Source: Piromyces finnis
Lineage: Eukaryota > Neocallimastigomycota > Neocallimastigomycetes > Neocallimastigales > Neocallimastigaceae
Length of the DNA: 64,000 nucleotides
Reading direction: 5' to 3'
Assembly: GCA_002104945.1 (NCBI GenBank)
Contig: MCFH01000027.1
Location: 215,001-279,000 of the forward strand
Shown piece by piece: positions 49,301-58,664 of the stretch. Made by a program: the position numbers and the translations under genes. Numbering within the stretch: the stretch's first letter is position 1; each line of letters starts with the position of its first letter. The notes under the pieces were generated by a model. That model saw only the letters and a program-made list of their open reading frames with translations. It had not been told where the DNA came from and made no database searches.

Positions 49301-49699
49301 TTCAATATATTGAAAACGTTAGAAAAATTGCCATCCGAAGAAAAAACTTATTTTTATCAAAATGTAAAGAATCATTTTAATAAGGAATTACCATTTTTCC
49401 AGCAGGTAAAAGTAAATAACAAAGAAATTAATACTATATAATTCTTCAAATAAATATCATTTATTTATTTTTTTATATTTAATTCTTATTTAGATAATAT
49501 CAAATTATAATTATTTAGAAAATAAAAATATTACTATTCAAAATAAAAAGTAAGAATATAATATATTCATTTTTTATTATATTTTTATTAATGAAAATAT
49601 AAAATATTTTTTTTATTAAAACTTTATGAATTAAAAATTAATTTTAGCCAAGTATTGAAAGAATTTTTGAGATACAGGTTAAAAAATGCCTGTAATTAA
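43374..49699 (+). CDS. Small four-exon gene (103 aa), LINE in intron 1, function unknown
   Basis: Exons 43374-43465, 49294-49405, 49494-49549 and 49648-49699 join in phase (92, 112, 56 and 52 nt) with GT-AG borders. They encode 103 residues starting MKKLSKVKKNEFSKNLKKKE, continuing LKTLEKLPSEEKTYFYQN and ending EFLRYRLKNACN. It is basic and helical, without signal peptide or membrane segment. I do not recognise the family; the spacing of LP, Tyr and Phe is only faintly reminiscent of small LYR-type assembly factors. Intron 1 is 5828 bp because a complete LINE plus its 12-bp target duplication lies in it. Without them it would be about 128 bp, like other introns here. Models without this gene are possible, since all exons are short, but the phases agree at all three junctions. 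Confidence 0.6.
43526..43537 (+). repeat. LINE target-site duplication, left copy
   Basis: TTAATAATTCGT directly precedes the LINE and recurs at 49226-49237 after its poly(A) tail. Confidence 0.9.
43538..43783 (+). repeat. Two ~124-bp tandem monomers at the LINE 5' end
   Basis: Monomer 1 (43538-43661) and monomer 2 (43662-43783) are nearly identical, starting CCCTCTT and ending GGATGCTTGG. A third partial unit follows to about 43835 and keeps CTCATGGTACTGAG. Each monomer holds inverted repeats: CCCTCTTGGGAA with TTTCTCAAGGGGG, CATTTATT with AATAAATG, CTACTC with GAGTAG enclosing CTCA/TGAG, and CCAAGCAT with ATGCTTGG. Tandem 5' monomers serve as promoters in some LINE families; that role is inferred here. 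Confidence 0.75.
44429..48967 (+). CDS. LINE polyprotein: AP-like endonuclease and reverse transcriptase
   Basis: This is a 1512-residue single ORF. Residues 1-125 are basic and may bind RNA. A Gln/Ser/Asn-rich linker follows. From about residue 232 comes an apurinic-type endonuclease with SWNTNGWN, FQETG, VGDFNMS, SDIDHALI and SDHKPLL, which nicks target DNA. RT spans roughly residues 770-1050 with SIPKKGDLTDCDNYRGISL, FLDLRKAYDSVP, GVRQGCPLSPILFNLF and the catalytic GLFADDIVI (near residue 970). The C-terminal part has a zinc knuckle CPCCKCGDQSIKHWLLDC (near 1276), an Asn/Ser-rich spacer and a conserved FKFLLGGRSF tail. No RNase H domain is obvious. All catalytic motifs are intact. The clade cannot be fixed without a tree. 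Confidence 0.95.
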   Translation: MSVLYIKDKNYIRRGTRSYGIPLDDIRSFFIRGIRSWSVNMLWEKLEVILEDKFNSVISVKYFQTFNDHFFLVKVHGSSKDCIKILHMLKKKLSVTSISFSARSRRNHKYTFSTLKRKILVSNKHQHSIQQLFQQSVQQSHQQSDLQQDLQQDLQQVSHHENIPDLQQTQFQSQHSTINSNSSINSANSSIVDSSSVSQPSSNSSTYSSDASSINNDDLDNNNNSNDSSSSIKPDNFSFCLSWNTNGWNHEKRDSISYFTAIFKPLFLCFQETGNGSGSNTDYPCRVTLRNYRHFFKKADESVPGMRGLYLGFHNSCQASLENFSGKYIISIYTFSLWNRFKCSIGNVYMPHSHHNIYVDHAKLEVRLWLQTHSSHPSILVGDFNMSKVKLSNWLSTNGLGDWEILPLRGSTISWTRGDQSSDIDHALINSKMKDLIHSGSFINNFYPVSDHKPLLINGKIIPMEDFSNDFNVPKKILKWNRLKCIEEKESILSHNKFQILSAKFNDPNVSTDELSKEFTSTAFSIADELSITSANNVIKSSFHISQQIFNLQKIKMKLYKRFKKERIYDIDEFIKRIKIYRKLIDYIHKRCNEFRKQEYLHWIKTGCEYMKSHNPKKAWKWIKKTAKIGKDSFFIAQPIKNKNGELVVATEEQLEVWHDHFENLASDPSGVSLDLEHWYEEPMNKRFSLPMLDEWDINQDISIDEVKSAILSTPNYKASGPDGIPIEFYKALIPSSNDSNNATGNNSSGNTTSDNDAHGLNFILKLFNRIWDGDFPNSWNESSIVSIPKKGDLTDCDNYRGISLINNGIKLISKIVTTRISEYGLKNNFIRPEQFGFRKKEESISLFISIQEICRRRQLDNKETYLAFLDLRKAYDSVPIGNILHKLDCLGIRGKSLQFIKNLYLTSKANVKLDGQFSKSFDVKKGVRQGCPLSPILFNLFINDIFKECEDLGVSLGDTRCCGGLFADDIVICAPTRGCLKKMLRRVNEWALYNEMEFGIQKCSTMVIRPESIENQNKRDPTFYLAGQPIPTTDCYTYLGVPFDKNLSLKPVIKVLNNKVLKGLFSVSKFLRNPNIPIPFKKLVLNSQVISRVSYFAPLLGSNKARSRIALKHVNKGIRWVAGVHKAVSFISLYSISKDLNIPPLSAKCALAQVRCFNKWKNSNCIISHLVNYIPKFRKYTWCKSSRTLEKKLKKHGDVKAVKNFYWKDLKGNSIKAQYYDDNKFIETKDFIKLCYEYPEFAYGFYWLLKARSGYKLDARVAKAAKFVDPVCPNYCPCCKCGDQSIKHWLLDCPTFRDIRIKHYDSIVQLLNFFSQRNSNSPINNNEIDNISRDSNNSNSNSNNNNYNNSNNNNSSNSNNRNSNNNNSSNRNNNINNDSNSEDNNSNLDSNLVNDSNSSNNPVNINVYDYSSVCSKIFKFLLGGRSFNNINYNSREWKELCKRQIQSGTNEGTPFLTVTAELLTKIMPFAIGQQWSMFKRFEATSKSVNAEETVRQARRASATNGDHNFVP
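49226..49237 (+). repeat. LINE target-site duplication, right copy
   Basis: TTAATAATTCGT follows the poly(A) tail and is identical to 43526-43537. Both copies lie within intron 1 of the small gene. Confidence 0.9.
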
Positions 49700-50125
49700 T
49701 GTCAATTAAACTATTTTTTTTTTTTTTTTTTTTTAATTTTTACTAGTTTTATTGGTTAAAGTACAATATTTAAATAACATTAATATTATTTTTTATTATG
49801 AAAAAGTAATTTTAATAAATAGTAATATTTAATTGTCATTAATATCATTATCCCTAACAATAATTAATTATTATACTTAAAAGGATATTCATTAAAATTT
49901 AAATATTACTTTTTTTTAACAATAAAAAAAAGTCAATATTTTTCTTTTTAAACAAACCGTTTGTATTTGTATATGAATTATTACTATTGTGATCTTGTGT
50001 AAATTCAAAACAAAAAACAAACTTTTTTTTTATGTAATTGTTGATATAAATAAAATGAAAAATTATTAAAAGAATGAAATATTCTTATTTTAAAATAATT
50101 TTTTATTTAATGTGTTCCTATTAGT
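49700..50125. other. AT-rich spacer
   Basis: Downstream flank of the small gene; homopolymers (T tract at about 49713-49733) and no ORF. Confidence 0.5.
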
Positions 50126-50592
50126 TTAAAAAATATAGCCATTAATTCCTATATTTTAAGTAAAGTATCTTATTATACTCCATTACTTGGTTCCAACAAA
50201 AATAGAACTCACAGAGTCCAATCTCTTATTAATACTGCTGTTCTTTGGAGTGTCAATAGCTTTCACAATAAAAGTCTGAATAACAATGATTTTGTTTTTT
50301 AACGAAATTCATTTATTAGCCTGTATGCTCTTACAAGAGATTTAATGATTCCAACACTTTCAGATATTAGGTAGGGACCAATCCTACACAGTACGAATTG
50401 CAGAGTTCATCGAACTTTTATGCAACTTTAATAATTATTTCATTTTATTTTATATTTATTTTTTTATATTGTTTTTATTTATTATTTATTAATTATATCA
50501 ATATGTATTATCACCTAATATAATGTAATATTTCAAATTAAATAATTAAATAAAAAAAGTGTATTCTCTTCCTAGCCTAAAAAAAAAAAAAA
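50126..50592 (+). mobile_element. LINE family 2 remnant
   Basis: Starting near 50126 the translation reads KVSYYTPLLGSNKNRTHRVQ, matching SYFAPLLGSNKARSR of the LINE ORF. It continues with FHNKSLNNNDFVF and, after a stop, RNSFISLYALTRDLMIPTLS. It then jumps to the 3' UTR and ends in a poly(A) run at 50579-50592. The 3' end (CACAGTACGAATTGCAGAG; CTTCCTAGCCTAAAA) matches the reverse complement of 23565-23745. It has an internal deletion and stops, so it is dead. Confidence 0.7.
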
Positions 50593-50733
50593 CAAGAATG
50601 TTTAATTTTGTCATTTATTATATATAAAATTTTAGGTAATATGGCATATGAAAAATCTAAAGGCTATTTAGTAAATGACGGTACATTTTTAAAGATGTAT
50701 ATAAGATATTATTATGAGTATATAAAGAATTTT

Positions 50734-52350
50734 TTAATTATTATTATCCTTATTATTAGAATTTAATGAATTTAATAATGGCTTAAATAATTTACTAATA
50801 CTATCAACTGTATTCATATCAATAAATTCTTTATTACTTTCAATTTTTTTGTAGGAAATGTTTTTTTTATATTTTTGTATATTTGTATTTAATTTTTTCA
50901 TTCCTTCAGTGTTACTTTTATTATTTAAATTTCTTTTTGGCGATTCCATAGTTGATATTCCCAAGCCTTGTTTTCCGGAAGAAGTTATACTATTATTGTC
51001 CTTTTTTTCAGATTCTGAGTATTTTGAAATATTAGAAAGATGATCCTTTGTTTTTTTAGTATATATTGTTATTAAGTTCTTTCTTGGACGTCCTTTCTTT
51101 TTTTTTAATAGAATTCTATTATCTTTTGTATTTGGTTCATTTTCAAATTCTTTTTCACATTCTAAATCTTTATCAGGTATTTCATTTAGATTTTCCTTAT
51201 TGATAGTTAAAGTATGTTCATAATACATATCATTACTATGACTATTATTATCATAATTACTATTGTCAATATTGCTAATATTTATACTATTTTTTTCAAT
51301 ATTTAAGTGATTTGGAGATTTAGAAATAATATTTTTAATTTTTTTATTATATGTTGGTACGTTATATTTTATTGAACGTTCTCTTTTTCTTTTTGGTATT
51401 ATAATATTATCATTACCATTGTTATTAGATATTTCATTAATACTTTCCTTGCCAATTATTGTCTTGATTAAAGCTTTTTCAAAGTTGCCATCATCATCAT
51501 TATTGTCGTTAGTTGCATTACTATCATTAATGCTACAATTATCATTATTTGTATCATTTTTTTCAATATTTAAATGGTCTGGAGATTTAGAAATAATATT
51601 TTTAATTTTTTTATTGTATGTTGGTACGTCATATTTTCTTGGACGTCCTCTTTTTCTTTTTGGTAATATTAAATTAATATTACCATCATCATCATAAGAA
51701 TTTGGTATTTTTTCAATTTTTTTTGCATTTTCTGAAATATTTTTTGATGTTTCAATTTTATTTTCCTTGTCAATTATTGTCTTGGTTAAAGTTTTTTCAA
51801 TGTTGTTATTATTATTATCATTTATATTATCAATTTTAGTTGTATTACTATCATTAATGCTATAATTATCATTATTTGTATCATTTTTTTCAATATTTAA
51901 ATGGTCTGGGGATTTAGAAATAATATTTTTAATTTTTTTATTATATGTTGGTACGTCATATTTTCTTGGACGTCCTCTTTTTCTTTTTGGTAATATTAAA
52001 TTAATAATACCATTATCATAAAAATTTGGTATTTTTTCATTTTTTTTTGCATTTTTTGAAATATTTTTTGATGTTTCATTTTTATTTTCCTTGTCAATTA
52101 TTGTCTTGGTTAAAGTTTGTTCAAAGTTGTCATCATCATTATTACTACTATCATTGTTATTATATTTTGTATTATCAATCTCAGTAAAATTATTATTACT
52201 ACCATCATTGTTATTATATTTTTTATTATTAATCTCAGTAAAATTATTATTACTACCATCATTGTTATTATATTTTGTATTATCAATCTCAGTAAAATTA
52301 TTATTACTACCATCATTGTTATTATATTTTGTATTATCATTTTCAGTAAA

Positions 52351-52397
<47 letters not shown>

Positions 52398-52601
52398 TAT
52401 CACTATTGCCATTATAACCTGTATCACTCATGCTATTATTATTATCATAAGTATTGTTATCTATATTATTGTTATTAATGATTGCTACAGTAAAAATGTG
52501 TTTAGAATTCTCATTATTATTTTCATTCTCATTCTCATTATTACAAATATTACTATTAATATATTTACTATTAATAATATTATTTTTATTATTACTTTCA
52601 A

Positions 52602-52639
<38 letters not shown>

Positions 52640-55600
52640 TTATTATTATTATTATTGATATTATTATTACTGTTATTATTTATTTTTTTTTGTTTTGAGT
52701 AAATAACATCACTATTTTTCATTTCTTCTATTACGTTGTATTTATCCTCATTACAACTAAAATTATTATCAATATTTATATCTTCTTTTTCATAATTTTT
52801 ATTAAATTTAGATACAGGATGATCAAAGTTTTCTTGAGATTTTATTATATTACTGTTCTCAGTCGAACATAAAATCTCTATTTTATTTGTTTTTTGTAAT
52901 ATATTATTTTTTTTATTTTTTGTATCAATGTCAATTTCTTTTAACATGCTTTTATCATTTATATCATCATCGATTTCTGTTAGTGCATTTTTATTTTTTG
53001 TATCAACGTTGATCTCTGTCAATGCATTTTCATTCTTTGTATCAATACCAGTCTCTGTTAACTCATTTTTATTATCATCAGTAAAATTATCCTCTTCATA
53101 TTCATCAACAAATTGTTTATCTTCTTGTGAATCGTTGGATTGCGATATTACTTCATTAGTATCATCATATATATAAGTTGTGGATGAATATTGATAATTA
53201 AAGTTTTCTAAAGTTTCAACATTTTCATTTAGTTTATTATTCTCAAACATTTCATAATTGAGTTTTTGAGGATATATATTAAATACAGGAAATGTTAAAG
53301 TATTTTTTTTACTGGACTCATTATCGTTTTTTTTCTTTTGTAATTTGCTTTTAATATTTTCTACAGTGTTATTATTATTATTACAATAATATATATTGGT
53401 ATTCAAAGTTTTATGATATTTTTGCTTTGAATATATATTATTGTTATTAGAGATATAATGCTGATTATTAAATTCTAATATATAACATATTGTTAGCAAA
53501 AAAAGTAAAGAAAAATGTTAGTCAAATACATTCATACATACATATATATACATAAATATAATATATTAAGTTACCATTTTCTATAGTGTTAGCATCAATA
53601 ATAATATTACTATAATCATTTACTGGAGAACTATCAGAAATAGCTAATTAATAATTATATAATATTAAAATTTATAATATTAAAATCATTAATTTAATTG
53701 GTGTATTTATTATTTAATATGATAAATTATAGATTGTTATATACAATTTTAAAAGTTGAAATATACTACCTTTTGATGAATATTGATATGAATAAGGATT
53801 ATTAAATATTGGATTATAGGAATGCTTATTTATATTGAGTTTTTTATAATTATTATTATCATTGCAATTATAAATTTTTCTTTGTAATAATCTAATGTAA
53901 ACATCATTATTAATATGACTTATTTGATTAATTCGTTCATTATCATAGTTTATATTATTTACATCATTAATAGACAGTTTTTTAGTAGAAATTGTTTCTA
54001 TTGAATATACATCATTAGTAGAGCTATCATCTTCATCGCTATTTTCCCTGTCTTGTTTTTCGTCTTCGATAATTATTATTTCATTAGTTTTGGCGGAATG
54101 GTTTTTGTTTGAATAATTCATACGATTGGTATGTACAATTTTATCTATATTTTCACTTATTCCTTTTATAAAATCATTAATAATTTCATCAATATTTTCC
54201 TTATTCTGAATGTTATATTTATTTGGGTATGAATATATCATATGTTTTATTTCATTATATACATTATTATAATAATCTTGACTGATCATTTTAATTTTAT
54301 CTAAACTTTTTATAAAAGTATCTTCTTTTTTCCCTACCATAAAATAATATCATTGTGATACATAAAATTTATTACCAAAAATTGAATTGTGTAACATTAA
54401 TATATATTAATATTTTATTTATTTAGTTATAATTTACCTTTATTATGTCTACATAAAGAATTTTCTTCTAAATTAATTTCATAATTATTAGGTTTTTTTT
54501 TTTCATCCAGTTTACCATTGCTATTATCATTGATGGGATTTTCAATTAACTTTACATTATTTTCTTTTTTTGAAGATGATTCACTTTCACTTGAGATATC
54601 AATAATTTCTTAATAAAAAAGAAAATAGATTAATTTGTATTTATAAATTGGTCTTTTTTTTTTTTTTTATAATATATATGCATAGTTTGTTTAATACCTA
54701 TTTTTTCTGAATTTAAAAATTCCTTCTATAACAATAATAAAATTATGAATTTATTATTTAATTATTATTACTAATATCAAATTAAATATATAGAGATTAC
54801 AGAGTATATACATACACAAATATTTGATTCAATTTCTTTTTCATTAACCTTACTGTAATCGTCTTTTGTATAATTGATATTGAAATCGTCTTTTTGTGTT
54901 TCTTTCTCCACAATATCATTAGCTTTATTATTAATATTAATATTTCTAGTATTTGATTTAGTTTTTTTTTCATTAACAGTATTATTATCGGAAACCTTTT
55001 ATAAAAAAATGTAAGACAGAAAACAATTTAATAATTTTAATAATAATAAAATTACTTATAGTGAAGTTTATATAGGTATTAATTACATTATTAACTTTTT
55101 CCTCAGTATTTCTTTTTTCGTTATTTCCAGTGATAGCTTTATTAATAATTTTAGAATTATCATCATTACTTTTTTTATCTTTATTTGTACATAATTGGCT
55201 ATTATCATTTAAAAAAGAAAATTTATTTATTGAGTTATTTCTATCCATTATTGAAAAATTATTAATTGAAGTGGATTGTTGAGTTTGAGTAAAAACATAA
55301 TCCTCAAAAAATTGAGATTCACTTTTAAATTGTTCAAAATGATCATTATTTAATGTAAATTTAGATTCACTTTTATTTTTATCATTAATACTTTTTGGTG
55401 TATTTTTTAATATACTACTATTTATGATAATTTCACTCATACTGGATAAATCATCACTCTCTTTTTCAGCTTTTTGTGTATTTTCTTCATTTTGATTTAG
55501 GCTTGGTGATTTGTTAGCCTTTTCAATATAACTATTTATATTATTATTTGTGGACAGAGGTGTGATGTATACAGGATTTTTTTTTGGATGTTTTTCAATT

Positions 55601-55903
55601 GCATCATAAATACCTATTATTATAAAAAAAAAAAATGTAAATTTTTTTTTATTTTATTTTTTTTTTTAAAATTTAATCTAATATCATTCTTAATTTTATA
55701 TTAAAATTAAACACTATTATTATTTTTTTGAAGTTATTACTTAATCGGTTACTATCAGATATATCAAAAAAAGATGACGAGGAACTATCTAAAAAAAAAA
55801 ATATTATTTTTGATTTAATTAGAATTTTTAATTATGCTTAGTGAATAAATTATATTTAAAATAAAAATACTTTTCATATTTTACCATCTAACTTTATCAT
55901 CAT
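50734..55903 (-). CDS. Low-complexity AT-hook protein, nine exons
   Basis: Exons on the minus strand are 55903-55885, 55788-55741, 55613-55087, 54995-54816, 54725-54698, 54608-54438, 54333-53770, 53643-53575 and 53474-50734. All have GT-AG borders and consistent phase, giving about 1448 residues. Most of the protein is Asn/Asp/Glu/Ser/Lys-rich. The C-terminal third carries four repeats of about 38 residues of the form PKRKRGRPRKYDVPTYNKK plus IKNIISKSPDHLNIEKN. Three keep an AT-hook core (RGRPRK twice, GRPRK once; 51961-51978, 51635-51652, 51079-51096) and one is degenerate (RERSIK, 51369-51386). AT-hooks bind the minor groove of AT-rich DNA, so a nuclear chromatin role is likely. No enzymatic domain is seen. 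The upstream start is tentative; a further 5' exon is possible. Confidence 0.7.
52131..52365 (-). repeat. 54-bp coding tandem repeat in the AT-hook gene
   Basis: About four units encode NNFTEIDNTKYNNNDGSN (18 residues). Units are nearly identical at DNA level, with changes such as EINNKKY and ENDNTKY. (TTA)n and (ACT)n runs nearby encode poly-Asn and poly-Ser. Confidence 0.85.
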
Positions 55904-57195
55904 GCAAAAAAAAAAAAAAAAGATTATATTAGTTAAAAGTCAACTTTTAATAGTGAATTGAATTTATATTTATATTATACTAAATAAATGTTAAAACTTT
56001 GTAGTTTTTTTTTAAAAAAAAAAAAAAAGATATGAAAGAGTTTTTCCTTTTTTCTTTTTAAAATAGCTTGAATGACTAACCAATAAGAATAAATTTTATT
56101 ATTATTTAAACTTTTTGATGTTAAAAATTTTTTTATTTATTTATAATTTTGAAATTGATGGTATAATCAAAAAATCAAATTTCTCAATTTTCCATAGTAA
56201 CAAATATAGTCATATAAATAAATGTATTACAATATATTTAGATATATTATTCTATTCATTAGTAAAATTATTATTTTAGAATATTCAATAATTATTATTT
56301 ATTTATTTAATAAATTAATATAAATTATTTATTTTTTTTTTATTTTATATCCCAATAATATATATTATATATATATTACCGAAAATAACTAGTCTATTTC
56401 ACAACAAGTGTCATAACCTAAAAAGTAAAATAATATTAAAAACAATAACCAAAAAAAAAAAGTAATAAATAAAGAGTAATCAAGTAATAATAATAAACAA
56501 ACAATAATAATATCAATAACAATAACAACAATAATAAAAAGAAACAAACAAACAAATAAAAAAAACTAAATAATAATCAATTATTTATTAATTATAATTA
56601 ATATACATTATCATTTACCATATAATCATAAAAAAGTAAGTATTTCTTATAGATTGTAAAATATTTAAAAATTACCGAGAAAATTATTAAAACTTATGAA
56701 TTGATAATAATTTAATAATGATAATAAAAAAAACAAAGTCAAGGAAATATCTTTTTAATTATTATTAATTAAAGCAATAACATTTTTGAAAAACAGAGTT
56801 TTAATTAATATAAACAAACAAATAAATAAATGTACGTTATCATAAAGTTTGATAATTTAAAAAAAAAAAAGTCAAATAATCAAAAATATTTTGAGTATAC
56901 AAAAAAAAAAAAAAAAAAAAAAAGAGTAAAAGTTATGACAAGAGAGTTTTAAAAATCCCTAAATTCTTAAATTTTTAATTTTTTTTAAAAAAAAAAACTA
57001 GAAATATCTAAAAATATATTTCTTTAAATGCAAAAGTTATTCATATATATATTATTAAATTGTTATAATATATTTATTATATAATCACACAGTTAAGAAT
57101 AATTTTAAACGGGAAGTATTATAAAACGATAAAAAAAAATATCGAGGAAGACAGCAATAAAAAAGAATTTACCTCAAATATTTATAAAAAAATAA
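55904..57195. other. Intergenic region between divergent genes
   Basis: 1.3 kb between the start of the AT-hook gene and the start of the SCYL1-like gene, so it should hold both promoters. A tracts (for example 56901-56923), (AAAC)n-like sequence and TA runs are seen. No ORF. Confidence 0.5.
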
Positions 57196-57588
57196 ATGGA
57201 TTTTTTAAAATCACAAGTTACTCGTGCTGTTGCAGCATTTGGAAAAGATGTATCATTACCATTTAGTATAGGAGCTCAAGTTGATAATTTTAATTCTTCT
57301 TCAATATGGACTCTTCATGATGGTAAAAAGAAGGTAAAATTATTAAATATTAAATAGATGCAAATCAATAAATTTAGAAACATGAATAAATAAATTAATA
57401 ATATATATATGTGTTGCTATTTAATATTTGTATTATAATCAAGGATGATGGTTCTTCAGTGTCAGTTTTCGTATTTGATGTTGAAAGAAATTATGATAAA
57501 ATAGAATTAGCAAGAAATGCTTTTAAACGTGCAAGAACTATAAGACATCCAGCTTTATTAACTTTTATTGATGGTGTTGAAGTAAATA

Positions 57589-57631
<43 letters not shown>

Positions 57632-58629
57632 CTATATTATAATTTAATTATGATAGAGAAATATTTCATAAAAAAAAAAGGATAATTCGATGTCAAATAT
57701 AAATATATTTTAAAAAGTTCAAATCATTAAATATATATTTATATAAATTAAATTCAAAAACTAAAAAATAAAACAGAATGAAAAAAACATTATAATTGTA
57801 ACTGAAAGAGTTGTTCCATTAACAAGACAATTGGCAAAAGAAAGAGATGATAATCTTATCACTTGGGGTCTATACAAAACTGCTGTAAATATAAAGAAAA
57901 ATGAAATATATTTTTTCTTTTCAATTAAATAAATCTATAAAATAAAACTGAATATTTGTATATATATAGGTTGCATTAAAATTTTTGAATTCAGATTGCC
58001 AACTTATTCACGGTAGTCTTAGAAAATCTTCAATTTTTTGTACTCAAGCTGGTGAATGGAAGTAAGTTTTTTAACAGTGTAATTTTAAATAATTCGTTAT
58101 ATAGTGCATTTTATTTATTTTAGATGATCAATAAACATATGATTAATTCTATATATATATTTTCTTTTTTAAAACATCATTTACACCTAAAATAGATTAA
58201 GTGGTTTAGAGTTATGTTGTTCACTTAAAGATAATTATCCAATTATTGTTTCAAACTCAACTAATTTCTATAATCCATCTAAATATTCGCCACCAGAGGT
58301 ATATTATGAATTTTTAAATGAAATTAGTATAATGAAATCATGCTAAATTTCTATTTTTTTATATCAATATAAAAAGGTCAGAAGAGAATCATGGGGTGTA
58401 TTACAAAAATACCCACTTCATGTATTAGATGCTTACGATTTTGGTTGTTTAATATATGGTATAAATTTAATTTTAAATTTTAATAATAATATAGTAATAA
58501 AATAAGAATATATAGATATTATAGATATTGTCACATTATTTACAATATTATAAATTATAAGAACTTTTCAATAATACTGATATTTGTGATCCATCGGATG
58601 TTAGAAATTTAAGTAAGATACCAGAAGTA

Positions 58630-58664
<35 letters not shown>

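Noticed and set aside
50636-50733. Possible exon (NMAYEKSKGYLVNDGTFLKM) after the LINE remnant
   Set aside because: An acceptor-like TTTTAG precedes it, but no upstream exon in phase and no family could be found; the stretch ends in an isoleucine-rich AT run.
52091-52702. Plus-strand ORFs rich in Leu or Ile over the AT-hook gene
   Set aside because: They are antisense readings of poly-Asn and poly-Ser codons of the minus-strand gene.
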